Source of the DNA: a virus
DNA length: 33,348 bases
Strand: one strand, 5' to 3'
Virus record (IMG/VR): IMGVR_UViG_3300043411_001923
Span: 1 to 33,348 of that record
The notes under the pieces were generated by a model. It was given only the letters and a program-made list of their open reading frames with translations, was not told where the DNA came from and ran no database searches. This document shows, piece by piece, positions 8,290-16,258 of this stretch. Positions within the stretch are counted from its first letter, which is position 1. Every line of letters starts with the position of its first letter. The position numbers and the translations under genes are program-made.

Positions 8290-11200
8290 ATGGCAACTCT
8301 CCAGAAGATCAAGCTGATCGGCGTAGAGCGCAACGACCTACCGTTCGGTGCCGGTATCACCGGCCGGACCGACATCAACACGTTCAGCGCCGAGTACGCC
8401 TCACCACAGTGGGGCAATGCCGGGCAGACCGAGGCCGTTCCACACGCCCGTATCGGTGGCAACACGGCTTCGTTCGGCTTCCATCCCGACGTCCGGTATG
8501 TCGCCCTGCACGACTTCGCCGGGAGCACGGCGACGCTCGGCCCCGACCCGGCCAAGGCGTTCCTCGGCGCCCCTTCCGGACCGTTCACGACGTGGTCCGC
8601 CCGCTACTACTTCAACTTCAACGGGATGCCCCTGGGAGATACCTTCTTCGGTCTCTTCCCGGAGTTCGTATCGACCCTCGCCATCATGAACGGGGGCACG
8701 AAGCTCGACCCACTCGTCTGCCTGGACAACAAGTTCCCGCGCACCAACTACGGCAAGCTGCTGATCCCGGGCCGCACCGGGTACACGTCGACCGACCGCT
8801 CGAACCAGTGGGTACGTGTCGAGGTGCAGTTCAACGACGCCTTCGACCCGAACATGGTCGTCAGGTTGTATCAGGCGGACGACCTGTCCCCGTTCCAGAC
8901 CTGGACCTACAACGTCCCCTGGTCCGCTGCGACCGGTTTGGCACTCACCTCTGGCGACAACGGCCAAGTGACGACCGGCTTCCCAGGACCGGTGTCGATC
9001 GCCTACCTGGAGTTCTGCAACACCTACAACCTCGACGACCAGTTTCCTGGTGACGGCACCGCTGTAGCGACCGCCCTCGGCCAGAATCCGGACGGTGCGG
9101 GTACCCCGGAAACGGAGGTGATCGACTACACGTACCCCGCCGATCAGGCGGTTCGGTTCGCACCGGTCACCCTCACGCACACACCTATCTCCGCTGGATT
9201 CCAGTACGCCAACGATCCGGTACGGACCGCCGACGTCTACATCCCTGGCGGACCGGCGCCGGAGGGTGGGTTCCCGGTCATCTTCTGGACGCATGGCGGC
9301 TACTTCGTTGGCGGCAGCAGACTCGACATCCCACTGCAGTGGCGGAACGCCCTGCTCAACGCCGGGTACGCCGTCATCAGTGTCGACTATGTCAACTCGA
9401 CACTCACGAACAACTCCTACGGGAACTACGGCGACCCGAACGGGCTACTCCCCGGCCCCGCATGGGGCCGGTACCCGAGCTGGTTCGTTGACGTCAAGTT
9501 GTGTGCCGCCCGGTTCCCCGCCAAGGCGGCCTCCGAGGGCTGGGACATCAACCTCGACAGCTTCTTCACCAGCGGGCACTCCGCTGGCGGCTTCATCGCT
9601 GCGGCGGCAGCGGCCTCCGAGGGTGTCACGGACGACGGCGGTGGGCGAGACCTGACGATCGCTGGCAACCCGGACTACGCCGACGGCTACACCGGCCCCG
9701 ATCCGACATTCAGCGGCTCCATCATCTACTCCGGCGTGCTCGATATGCAGGCCGCCGCTGACTACGACCTGAATGATCCAGGTCTCCCCCCGTTCGGTCT
9801 TCCGATTCTCGGATGGGCAACCGATCGCGGTGCGGTGGCGATGACGACCCGCCCCTTCATCGGTGTACCGGCGACCAGAGTGGCCGACCCAGACCTGTCG
9901 TTCACGTCGGTGCCCGAGATCGTCAACGCCAGAAGCGCCATCGGAGAAGTCCCACCGGTCCTGGCGTTCTGGGGGACGGGCGATCAGCTCATCAACAAGT
10001 GGTCCCACGACCCGCAGATGGCGGCGGCGATGTCCGCCGCTGGGTCCACGTACATCTCGGATGACGTGTCGACGATCCACGACTGGATCAATGAAGAGTT
10101 CAAGCTCGCACCCATGTTGGAGTTCCTCGAATCCAACACCTACGTCCCCGTCATCCCACCCTTCGAGTGGGAGTTCTCCGACGCTGAATGGTGGGCGTGT
10201 CGAGAGCCGGTCGTCTCCCCTGAGCCGTACCCGTCTCCGCCCACCGTCAGCGACAGCACGGTCCCGGCGCAGCCCCGACTCGACATCGGGCACTACCAGG
10301 TCGGCGTGTACTCACGAGGCGGTGAGCATCGCCTCACGATGCTGCCTCGGGTCAGCGCCCTGAACTTCAAGAGGACCCTCGACGACACGTCGTCAGCGTC
10401 GGTCACGTGCGTCTCCGAGGAGTGGGCCGATCTGATCCACCCGTGGCAGCACGAGATCCACATCTTCCGGAACAACCGGCTCGCCTGGTGCGGCCCGGTC
10501 CGTGACAAGGAGTACGACCCCGAGACCGGCACGATCGTGCTCGACTGTCGAGACCTGTTCGCCTGGATGGACTTCCGGAGGGCGCACAACGAGATCGATC
10601 TCCTGGAGACCGACGTCGCCGACGTGTTCGTCGCCCTGATGGAGTCGGCCCTGTCGGCGGACCCGTCGCCCAACATCCTGATCGACAAGACGGCCGTCGG
10701 CTCGACGATCGACTTCTACTACGACCCAGAGATCCCGAAGATCGTCGCCGAGGACCTGCGTCAGATGGCCGAGTCCGGGGTCGACTACACGACGTACCTG
10801 CGCACCGTCATCGTCCGTGGTGAGTACCTGGACAAGGCCCCGATCGGCACCATGCTGCGTGCGCACCTGGCGAAGATGCCGCTGGTCAAGGAGTCGGGTG
10901 AGATGGCGACGCAGCTCCTCCTCACCGGAGCTGGGGGTGACCTGCACTCGCACCCCGACGTGGCGCTGACCCCGGCGCAGTGGGACCTGCACCCGTACGG
11001 CCTCCTGGAGCAGATCTACGACGGCGACAAGCTCTTCGACTCGGACGACGTCTCGGCGATCGAGAAGGCGGCCAAGTCTCGATACGAGCTGATGAAGGAG
11101 CCTCGTCTCTTCCTGAGTGAGATGCAGCTCAACGCCTCGGCACCGGTCGAGATGGAGGACCTGATCCCGGGCCGCCGGATCGACGTGAAGATGGATGTCG

Positions 11201-11325
11201 GGGCCATCCCGCTCATCTCGATGTACCGTCTGCAGACGCTCTCGGTCGATGTCGACGGCACGTCCGAGACGATCAAGTTGGAGGTCACCTCACTCGGTGA
11301 CTACGACAAGGACACGCCGATATGA
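8290..11325 (+). CDS. Tail hub (Tal/gp27-like) protein fused to an alpha/beta-hydrolase
   Basis: This is a 1011-aa fusion. Residues of about 90-250 are beta-rich and LamG-like (WSARYYFNFNGMPLGD, WVRVEVQFND). Residues of about 285-625 are an alpha/beta-hydrolase of the esterase/lipase kind, with an oxyanion motif WTHGGYFVGG (His335), nucleophile elbow GHSAGG (Ser431), acid GTGDQL (Asp565) and histidine STIHDW (His597), in the correct order and spacing. Residues of about 660-1011 resemble the conserved minor tail or hub protein of actinophages (NFKRTLDDTSSASVTC, IFRNNRLAWCGPV, LEVTSLGDYDKDTPI). The enzyme would thus be carried at the tail tip, and could cleave ester groups on the host envelope such as acylated glycans or lipids. 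A weak CGGAG lies before the ATG, 17 nt after the previous stop. The end overlaps the next gene (ATGA). Confidence 0.85.
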   Translation: MATLQKIKLIGVERNDLPFGAGITGRTDINTFSAEYASPQWGNAGQTEAVPHARIGGNTASFGFHPDVRYVALHDFAGSTATLGPDPAKAFLGAPSGPFTTWSARYYFNFNGMPLGDTFFGLFPEFVSTLAIMNGGTKLDPLVCLDNKFPRTNYGKLLIPGRTGYTSTDRSNQWVRVEVQFNDAFDPNMVVRLYQADDLSPFQTWTYNVPWSAATGLALTSGDNGQVTTGFPGPVSIAYLEFCNTYNLDDQFPGDGTAVATALGQNPDGAGTPETEVIDYTYPADQAVRFAPVTLTHTPISAGFQYANDPVRTADVYIPGGPAPEGGFPVIFWTHGGYFVGGSRLDIPLQWRNALLNAGYAVISVDYVNSTLTNNSYGNYGDPNGLLPGPAWGRYPSWFVDVKLCAARFPAKAASEGWDINLDSFFTSGHSAGGFIAAAAAASEGVTDDGGGRDLTIAGNPDYADGYTGPDPTFSGSIIYSGVLDMQAAADYDLNDPGLPPFGLPILGWATDRGAVAMTTRPFIGVPATRVADPDLSFTSVPEIVNARSAIGEVPPVLAFWGTGDQLINKWSHDPQMAAAMSAAGSTYISDDVSTIHDWINEEFKLAPMLEFLESNTYVPVIPPFEWEFSDAEWWACREPVVSPEPYPSPPTVSDSTVPAQPRLDIGHYQVGVYSRGGEHRLTMLPRVSALNFKRTLDDTSSASVTCVSEEWADLIHPWQHEIHIFRNNRLAWCGPVRDKEYDPETGTIVLDCRDLFAWMDFRRAHNEIDLLETDVADVFVALMESALSADPSPNILIDKTAVGSTIDFYYDPEIPKIVAEDLRQMAESGVDYTTYLRTVIVRGEYLDKAPIGTMLRAHLAKMPLVKESGEMATQLLLTGAGGDLHSHPDVALTPAQWDLHPYGLLEQIYDGDKLFDSDDVSAIEKAAKSRYELMKEPRLFLSEMQLNASAPVEMEDLIPGRRIDVKMDVGAIPLISMYRLQTLSVDVDGTSETIKLEVTSLGDYDKDTPI

Positions 11326-12287
11326 GACAGGGTGACCCCGACTCCGAGGTCAACTTCTTCCGACAGATCGAGGACCGGATGCGCAAGCTGGAGGCTCGCT
11401 CGGTCGAGCAGCCGCGCACCTCGGTCAAGGAGCTGCGGCTCCGTGGCCAGAAGCGTCTCTCCTCGATGATGGTCATCGGCGACAGCATCAGCCAGTTCGA
11501 CCGCTGCAACCAGTTCGTGCCCTCACTGGGCTGGGTGAAGCAGGACAACTCCACGCAGTACCGGTGGCAGGACCGAGTGTCGGACTCCCTGGCCGGGACC
11601 AGTGGTCTGACCCGCATCGCACCGACACAGATCGGTCCGTTCAGCGACACCTCGCTGGTAGGGACGCCGAAGATGGAGGTCATCGGTACCGGGCCATTCG
11701 TGCACTGGGACTACTCCATCCCGGGAGCTTGGTCCACCTGGTGGCTGGAGCAGGCACTGCCCAAGTACGCCCCACCGGCTGAGCCGGTCGACCTACTGTG
11801 CGTGCTCCTCGGTGCCAACGACTACTACGTCGGCACCGACCCGGAGGCGTATCAGCATGCCATCGCCACGATCCTCAACGAGTACCCGCACAACTACGCT
11901 TGTGTGACCGTCCCGTGGCAGAACGGAATCGTCAATCCAGAGACTGCAGCATTCCCGTGGTCCGAGTACGTCACGGCACTGGAGAGCCTCTCCAGTGCGA
12001 AGGTCGTCGTGGTTGAGCCTGTCGCAGGGGTGCCGGACGCATCCCTGGCCGCCGACCTGCTCCACCCGACCCAGGACGGCCACAACCTCATCGCCAGCTC
12101 GGTGCTGACAGCAGTTTCGACACTCGACAAGGCTCCGGCGGCTCAGGTGTCGATCACAGCGTCACGTATGGGTGCCGTGGTGGATGGCGGAATCGTGATC
12201 GGGAATTGGCGTATCAGCGTCAACGAGGCTGGACAGTTGGTCGGCACCAACATCCTCACGAACCAGTCCACCGTCCTAGCCTCCTGA
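11322..12287 (+). CDS. Tail-associated SGNH/GDSL hydrolase
   Basis: The protein has 321 aa. Residues 1-45 are charged and helix-prone (FFRQIEDRMRKLEARSV), a short coil that may oligomerise or dock to the hub. The rest is an SGNH hydrolase: block I VIGDSIS (Ser55), block III LLGANDYY (Gly164, Asn166) and block V DLLHPTQDGH (Asp245, His248), so the Ser-Asp-His triad is complete. The C-terminal 60 residues (VVDGGIVIGNWRISVNE) look like a beta-rich tail-protein end. The family acts as esterases or deacetylases on glycans and lipids. Here the protein follows the hydrolase-hub fusion with an ATGA overlap, so a virion-bound deacetylase or esterase is likely. Substrate is unknown. Confidence 0.85.
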   Translation: MRQGDPDSEVNFFRQIEDRMRKLEARSVEQPRTSVKELRLRGQKRLSSMMVIGDSISQFDRCNQFVPSLGWVKQDNSTQYRWQDRVSDSLAGTSGLTRIAPTQIGPFSDTSLVGTPKMEVIGTGPFVHWDYSIPGAWSTWWLEQALPKYAPPAEPVDLLCVLLGANDYYVGTDPEAYQHAIATILNEYPHNYACVTVPWQNGIVNPETAAFPWSEYVTALESLSSAKVVVVEPVAGVPDASLAADLLHPTQDGHNLIASSVLTAVSTLDKAPAAQVSITASRMGAVVDGGIVIGNWRISVNEAGQLVGTNILTNQSTVLAS

Positions 12288-12297
12288 CCCCCTCTCC

Positions 12298-12303
12298 TAG
12301 ACT
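12298..12303 (+). promoter_or_regulatory. Putative -10 box of a leaderless promoter (TAGACT)
   Basis: TAGACT occurs in the 22-nt gap after the SGNH gene, 6 nt before the ATG at 12310. The box and spacing are identical to those at 3717. The gap is pyrimidine-rich with no Shine-Dalgarno. Confidence 0.5.
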
Positions 12304-12309
12304 CGTCAC

Positions 12310-13128
12310 ATGGCATCACCCTGTCTCGGTTGCGGCACCACCACGGATGCGAACGGTGACCTGACCATCCTCGGTGCCCGGTCCTCTGCCTGGAAGACCC
12401 GCTACGGACCCGACATCGACGCATCCAACGGCCTCCGCTGTGATCCCGCCACCGGCAAGCTGTGGGTCGCCCCGCCGAACAAGATCAACACCTGGACGAT
12501 CGGCCCCGGTACGTGGGACTCCGACATCGTCGACACTTCGAGTTTCGAGGCACGTTCCGTGTGGGTCGGCGAGGCCCGTGCAATCGGACGTGTTCCGGCC
12601 GGGGGCGAGCCTACGGGTCCGTCAGCCACCATCACACCGTCGCGTCGAGATCCGGACGTCTGGTCGACCCGACAGTACGTCTCCACTGGCTCGACGCTCA
12701 ACTGGACGAACAGCACTGCCGAAGAGCAGTTGATCACTGTCACCACGACAGCACGACTGGGTGCGGGGACCCTGTACGCAGGTGGGATTCTCGTCCCCGC
12801 CCGAGGCATGGCAGGGATCGAGACCCGGGTCAACATCAACAACGCCGGATTCGTGTACCGCACGATCGAGCATGGGGTGTACCACGGCAGCACGTTGGAT
12901 GAGACACTGCAGAACCATCTCCCGTTCTACTCCACCTTCTCGAACTGCAGCCGCACCGACATCTTCACGGTGGAGGCGGGGCAGACCCTGCAGGTCGTCA
13001 TGAAGCCCTACTTCCGTAGCCAGTTCGGCGACACGGGCGCCATGATCTTCATGTTCGATCGCAGCCCGCTCATCACGGTCCGTGCTGAGTCCCTGTTCCG
13101 CCACGCCGACAATCTGGATGCCGCATGA
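12310..13128 (+). CDS. Minor tail protein, Cys-motif N-terminus
   Basis: This 272-aa protein begins MASPCLGCGTTT, followed by a segment resembling minor tail proteins (WKTRYGPDIDASNGLRCDPATGKLWVAPP). The remainder is beta-rich, with TARLGAGTLYAGGILVPARGMAGIETRVNINN. I recognise no enzymatic motif. Its position among tail-tip genes and its strand-rich composition support a virion role, perhaps a tail fibre or spike component. The N-terminal CxxC-like motif is echoed in the next protein. The start is preceded by TAGACT at 6 nt and no Shine-Dalgarno. Its stop overlaps the next start (ATGA). Confidence 0.7.
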   Translation: MASPCLGCGTTTDANGDLTILGARSSAWKTRYGPDIDASNGLRCDPATGKLWVAPPNKINTWTIGPGTWDSDIVDTSSFEARSVWVGEARAIGRVPAGGEPTGPSATITPSRRDPDVWSTRQYVSTGSTLNWTNSTAEEQLITVTTTARLGAGTLYAGGILVPARGMAGIETRVNINNAGFVYRTIEHGVYHGSTLDETLQNHLPFYSTFSNCSRTDIFTVEAGQTLQVVMKPYFRSQFGDTGAMIFMFDRSPLITVRAESLFRHADNLDAA

Positions 13129-13841
13129 GTTGCCAGGACTGCTCCGACACCTGTGGGTGCGCCGTTGGCGCCGGGGACGGCTCCATCGCCGTGACCGGCA
13201 ACGGCTCTGCCGCCACCCCGTACGCCGTGCGCACTCGACTCTCGGGCCAGCCCGACAACGCCCTGTCGATCCTGGGAGACGGCCTCTACATCTCCAGCGT
13301 GACCGCCATGGCGTCCGGCGGTACCATCGTCTGCACGTCGAGCACCCGCCCTGCTGGCAGTGACGGCCGACGGATCTTCGAGACCGACACCGACCGCACG
13401 CTCGTCTACAACAACAGCGCTTGGCGTGGTGAGCGGGCCTTCTCACAGCCGCCGAACCAGTTCCGAGGACTGTACTTCGACAGCCCCGGTGACGCCGCCA
13501 CGGTGCCGACCGTCATCGACACGGCGGCCAGCTTGCTGACCGCCCCCTACCCACTCCGCATGGTGGTCCGAGCCAATGGCTTCGGAGGCTACCCGGCGGC
13601 CAATCGACAGGGCGCTCTGCTAGAGCTGCTGGACAGTGCCGGTGCCGACCTCAGCCCCGAGTGGGGCGCCAAGTGTCGGGTGGACGCCGAGGCGTTCGAG
13701 TACGGTGCATTCGCCATGATCGGCTACAAGGACTACGCCGCTGGGGCGGTCTGCGGGTTCAAGCTCCAGTACACCGCCACTGCCGGTGACGAGAGGCTCT
13801 GGCTCAGGGGCGGCTACGAGATCGAGTTCATCCCGACCTGA
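13125..13841 (+). CDS. Minor tail protein, Cys-rich N-terminus
   Basis: The protein has 238 aa. It starts MSCQDCSDTCGCAVGAGDG, six residues of which could form disulfides or a metal site (five cysteines in the first 14 residues), followed by GSIAVTGNGSAATPYAVR. This GDG-x-VxGxG-x-xxPYxV pattern is frequent in actinophage minor tail proteins. The rest (LLTAPYPLRMVVRANGFGGY, GFKLQYTATAGDERLWLRGGY) is beta-rich with no catalytic motif. It is translationally coupled to the preceding gene by ATGA, so the two Cys-motif proteins may be partners. The exact role is unknown. Confidence 0.72.
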   Translation: MSCQDCSDTCGCAVGAGDGSIAVTGNGSAATPYAVRTRLSGQPDNALSILGDGLYISSVTAMASGGTIVCTSSTRPAGSDGRRIFETDTDRTLVYNNSAWRGERAFSQPPNQFRGLYFDSPGDAATVPTVIDTAASLLTAPYPLRMVVRANGFGGYPAANRQGALLELLDSAGADLSPEWGAKCRVDAEAFEYGAFAMIGYKDYAAGAVCGFKLQYTATAGDERLWLRGGYEIEFIPT

Positions 13842-13851
13842 CGCTGGGGCG

Positions 13852-13857
13852 TACGCT
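13852..13857 (+). promoter_or_regulatory. Putative -10 box of a leaderless promoter (TACGCT)
   Basis: TACGCT lies in the 22-nt gap after the last tail gene, 6 nt before the ATG at 13864, with no Shine-Dalgarno. This is the third occurrence of the TAnnnT-6-ATG arrangement in the late region. Confidence 0.45.
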
Positions 13858-13863
13858 GTTGTC

Positions 13864-14175
13864 ATGGACAGCATCACCACCTTCGTCAACGAGAACCTCT
13901 ACACGATCGCCTTCTTCCTCCCGATCGTGATCGGCCTGGTCGTGAAGGCTTCCCTGCCCAAGGGCGCCAAGTCCGTGGTCATGATCCTGCTGACCGGAGT
14001 CACGGCGCTCCTGGCAGAGATCGGCTCGACGGCGACCGGCCTACTGACTCCCGATCTCTTCGAGGCGTGGGTCAAGACCATGATCGTCACCATCGCCAGC
14101 TACTACGGCATCTACCAGAACATCGGCAGCCTCGGCAACCTGGCGCCGTCGAAGGGCATCGGCCCCTCCGCCTGA
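13864..14175 (+). CDS. Small membrane protein, holin candidate
   Basis: The protein has 103 aa and at least two, probably three, hydrophobic segments: residues of about 12-28 (LYTIAFFLPIVIGLVV), 38-52 (SVVMILLTGVTALLA) and 68-85 (WVKTMIVTIASYYGIYQ). The C-terminus is short and polar. Size, topology and position at the end of the tail cassette fit a holin, but no endolysin is adjacent in the window, so a membrane protein of other function is possible. It ends at a convergent junction, with its stop abutting the stop of the minus-strand phosphoesterase (TGATCA, no gap). Confidence 0.6.
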   Translation: MDSITTFVNENLYTIAFFLPIVIGLVVKASLPKGAKSVVMILLTGVTALLAEIGSTATGLLTPDLFEAWVKTMIVTIASYYGIYQNIGSLGNLAPSKGIGPSA

Positions 14176-15360
14176 TCAGAAGACCGGCCGGTCATCCCGG
14201 TCGGTCGTCCAGGTCCCGGTGTAGACCTTGTCCCGGTAGTACGCCGCCCCGTCCACGATCGGGATGTGCTCCCAGCGGGGCATGACGCTCGGGTCGTCTG
14301 GGCTGTAGGTCACCATGGCCAGGCCCTGGTGCCAGTTCTGCGCCTTGTCGACGGACCGGCGCGTCCTCGGGTCGGTACCGCTGGAGACGCCCGGCACCTG
14401 GCCGTCTGTGCGCACCAGACAGCCCGGAGAGCCGACCCAGGACTCGATGGGGCCGTCGTACCCCTGGTGCCTGAAGTGCTGGTAGTTGACCCTGTGGGTG
14501 TGTCCGTGGACCACGCAGCGGGCACGGCCCTCGTCGGCGTGGATCCCGGTCTCCTTGACCTTGGCGCCGTGCACGGCCCGCAGGCGTGGTCCGTAGTCGA
14601 CGTACCCGGCCGGGTAGCCGGTGACGTAGTTGACGTCCAACTCGTCCAGGGAGAGCAGGAACGGCACCGTCATGGTCGGCCAGGACCCGTGGGGGTCCTT
14701 GGCCCGCTTGATCCCGTACGACTGCCTGGCGTTCGTGAGCGCCCAGGTGGACATACGCAGGTCGTGGTTCCCCTCGATGTAGTCGACAGGCGATACGCCA
14801 CGGAGCGCCGCCAGGAAGGCGTGCATGTCCTCCAGTCCGGCGTTGAAGCCCTCGGCTGCTGACGCCTCCTGCATGTACTTGCCGAACTGCGGCAGGTCCA
14901 TGCCGTCACCGACCATGCAGATGTGATCGGGCCGCTCTTCCCGGGCCAGGAACACCGTGGTGGCCATGGCGCCCAGGTCATGGAACGGGTCCAGGTCCCA
15001 GGACCTGGTACCGGTCGAGACCATGCGGTAGTGAACCTGAGTGTCCGGCACGACCAGAAGCCGCTCCAGACCGTCCGTACGGCCCCGTGAGAGCCGCTGG
15101 CCGCCGTAGGTGACACGTACCCTGCGGGGGCTGGGCGGCTCCCAGGCGGGTCCCTCGGCCCACTGAGGGGACACCAGGAGTGACGTGGCGTGCAGATCGA
15201 TGACCTGCGCCTCGCCGTCGTCATTCTTGATCATGGACTGGTAGTCCGAGAGGCGGACCGACTCGACCTTCCCGATCTCGTCCAGGGTCAGTCCCGACCG
15301 GTCCAACAGCGCCTGCAGCGCTTCCTTGGGGTCCCGACTGGCACGTTCGGACAGGCTCAC
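14176..15360 (-). CDS. Calcineurin-like metallophosphoesterase
   Basis: The protein is 394 aa from the GTG at 15360, chosen because it overlaps the previous stop as GTGA. The N-terminal 120 residues are a separate, possibly nucleic-acid-binding segment (DRSGLTLDEIGKVESVRLSDYQ). The core carries the family's metal-binding motifs in order: VVPDTQVH (D-x-x-x-H form), MVGDGMD, IEGNHDLR, VHGAK and VVHGHTHR. Such enzymes hydrolyse phosphodiesters with a two-metal centre. In phage replication operons they are candidates for DNA end processing or nucleotide hydrolysis. This is the last gene of the minus-strand DNA-metabolism operon. The N-terminal addition is longer than in minimal phosphoesterases. 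Confidence 0.85.
   Translation of the reverse strand: MSLSERASRDPKEALQALLDRSGLTLDEIGKVESVRLSDYQSMIKNDDGEAQVIDLHATSLLVSPQWAEGPAWEPPSPRRVRVTYGGQRLSRGRTDGLERLLVVPDTQVHYRMVSTGTRSWDLDPFHDLGAMATTVFLAREERPDHICMVGDGMDLPQFGKYMQEASAAEGFNAGLEDMHAFLAALRGVSPVDYIEGNHDLRMSTWALTNARQSYGIKRAKDPHGSWPTMTVPFLLSLDELDVNYVTGYPAGYVDYGPRLRAVHGAKVKETGIHADEGRARCVVHGHTHRVNYQHFRHQGYDGPIESWVGSPGCLVRTDGQVPGVSSGTDPRTRRSVDKAQNWHQGLAMVTYSPDDPSVMPRWEHIPIVDGAAYYRDKVYTGTWTTDRDDRPVF
14182..14206. terminator. Hairpin at the convergent gene junction
   Basis: GACCGGCCGG, a 5-nt loop and CCGGTCGGTC form a 10-bp stem with one mismatch. It lies 7 nt after the plus-strand stop, inside the last codons of the minus-strand gene. There is no T-tract, so intrinsic termination is uncertain. 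Placement between converging operons is the main support. Confidence 0.4.
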
Positions 15361-15605
15361 ATCGTCTCCTGGTACTCGGGCTGCTTCGGCCACCAGACAC
15401 GGAGCACTTCGTTGGTCAGGGTGGTCGGCGCACCATCCACCCGCAGCTCTCTGGCGAGGCTGGCGAATGAACACTGTGCCCGAGGGAGGCGCAGCGCCTC
15501 GACGAGTTCGGACCGGTACTGATCGGGGTCGGGCCTAGAAGCGATGAAGAGGTCGACGATCGCCGACCCCTTCACCGCTCCGGCACGCTCAGCGAGCGTA
15601 GCCAT
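15357..15605 (-). CDS. Small protein of unknown function
   Basis: This is an 82-aa soluble protein with two helical halves. LARELRVDGAPTTLTNEVLRVWWPKQ suggests a helix-turn-helix-like pattern, but this is weak. I do not recognise the family. It starts with ATG 6 nt after the upstream gene and overlaps the phosphoesterase start (GTGA). The arrangement suggests translation as a pair with the phosphoesterase. Confidence 0.7.
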   Translation of the reverse strand: MATLAERAGAVKGSAIVDLFIASRPDPDQYRSELVEALRLPRAQCSFASLARELRVDGAPTTLTNEVLRVWWPKQPEYQETM

Positions 15606-15611
15606 GGCTTG

Positions 15612-16241
15612 TCACTGCTCCCAGAAGGGCTTCTCCGGGGCGCTGGCGCCCGGCAGGACCGGTGCCGCCGCTGCACCCGGCAGGGTCGGCACGGGGGCGC
15701 TGGGGGCCGCTGAGGGGCTGCTGGGTGCGCCGCTGCGCTTGTCGGTGACCTTCACCGCCGAGGTGTTGGTCTCCTCCAGCTTCGGGCACTCCAGGAGCGT
15801 GAAGTTCGACACGCTCAGGTTGTCGTAGCCGTTGTTCCGGTAGTTCTTGAAGTAGCCCTTCATCGTCGCCTGCTGCATGCGGGCGGCGACCACGGCCGGG
15901 TCCTCCGTGCGGAACGCCGTCAGGAGCTTCACGAACTCCTTCAGGCCGATCGGCGAGCCGGTGAACCAGGAGATGAAGGAGCTGTACTTCACCCCGCCCA
16001 GCTCCACGATGGCCGGGACGCTGACTGAGACGTCGTACGGGCGGCTGCCCGGCTTGTCGGCGGCACGATCCTGGAGCCGGACCGAGCCGCGGCCCAGGCG
16101 CACGGTGTACTCCTTCGGCAGACCCATCTCGTCGATGGGCCACGCCTCCAGGTTCCCCTGCCGCTCGCGGTCCGGGTACTCCTTCTGGACCGCATCGATG
16201 TCCTCGGTGAAGTCAGCGAGGTTGAAGCTGTAGTTGCTCAT
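15612..16241 (-). CDS. Candidate single-stranded DNA-binding protein
   Basis: The protein has 209 aa. Residues of about 1-150 form a mixed beta-rich domain (EYTVRLGRGSVRL, YDVSVSVPAIVELGGVKYSSFISWF, YDNLSVSNFTLLECPKL). Residues 160-200 are a flexible Pro/Ala/Ser linker, and the tail is EKPFWEQ with an aromatic tip. A beta-rich core plus a disordered linker and short aromatic tip is the layout of SSB proteins, although the typical acidic DDDIPF tip is absent. The position directly after the Sak4-like ATPase is where phages often carry an SSB partner. The start has a good Shine-Dalgarno (GAAGGAG), which overlaps the upstream stop. This is a functional inference, not family recognition. Confidence 0.6.
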   Translation of the reverse strand: MSNYSFNLADFTEDIDAVQKEYPDRERQGNLEAWPIDEMGLPKEYTVRLGRGSVRLQDRAADKPGSRPYDVSVSVPAIVELGGVKYSSFISWFTGSPIGLKEFVKLLTAFRTEDPAVVAARMQQATMKGYFKNYRNNGYDNLSVSNFTLLECPKLEETNTSAVKVTDKRSGAPSSPSAAPSAPVPTLPGAAAAPVLPGASAPEKPFWEQ

Positions 16242-16258
16242 GTTGTGGTTGTTCTCCT

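Noticed and set aside
8290-11325. The hydrolase as a LysB-type lysis esterase
   Set aside because: It is fused to hub-like sequence in the middle of the tail cassette, not placed beside an endolysin or holin gene.
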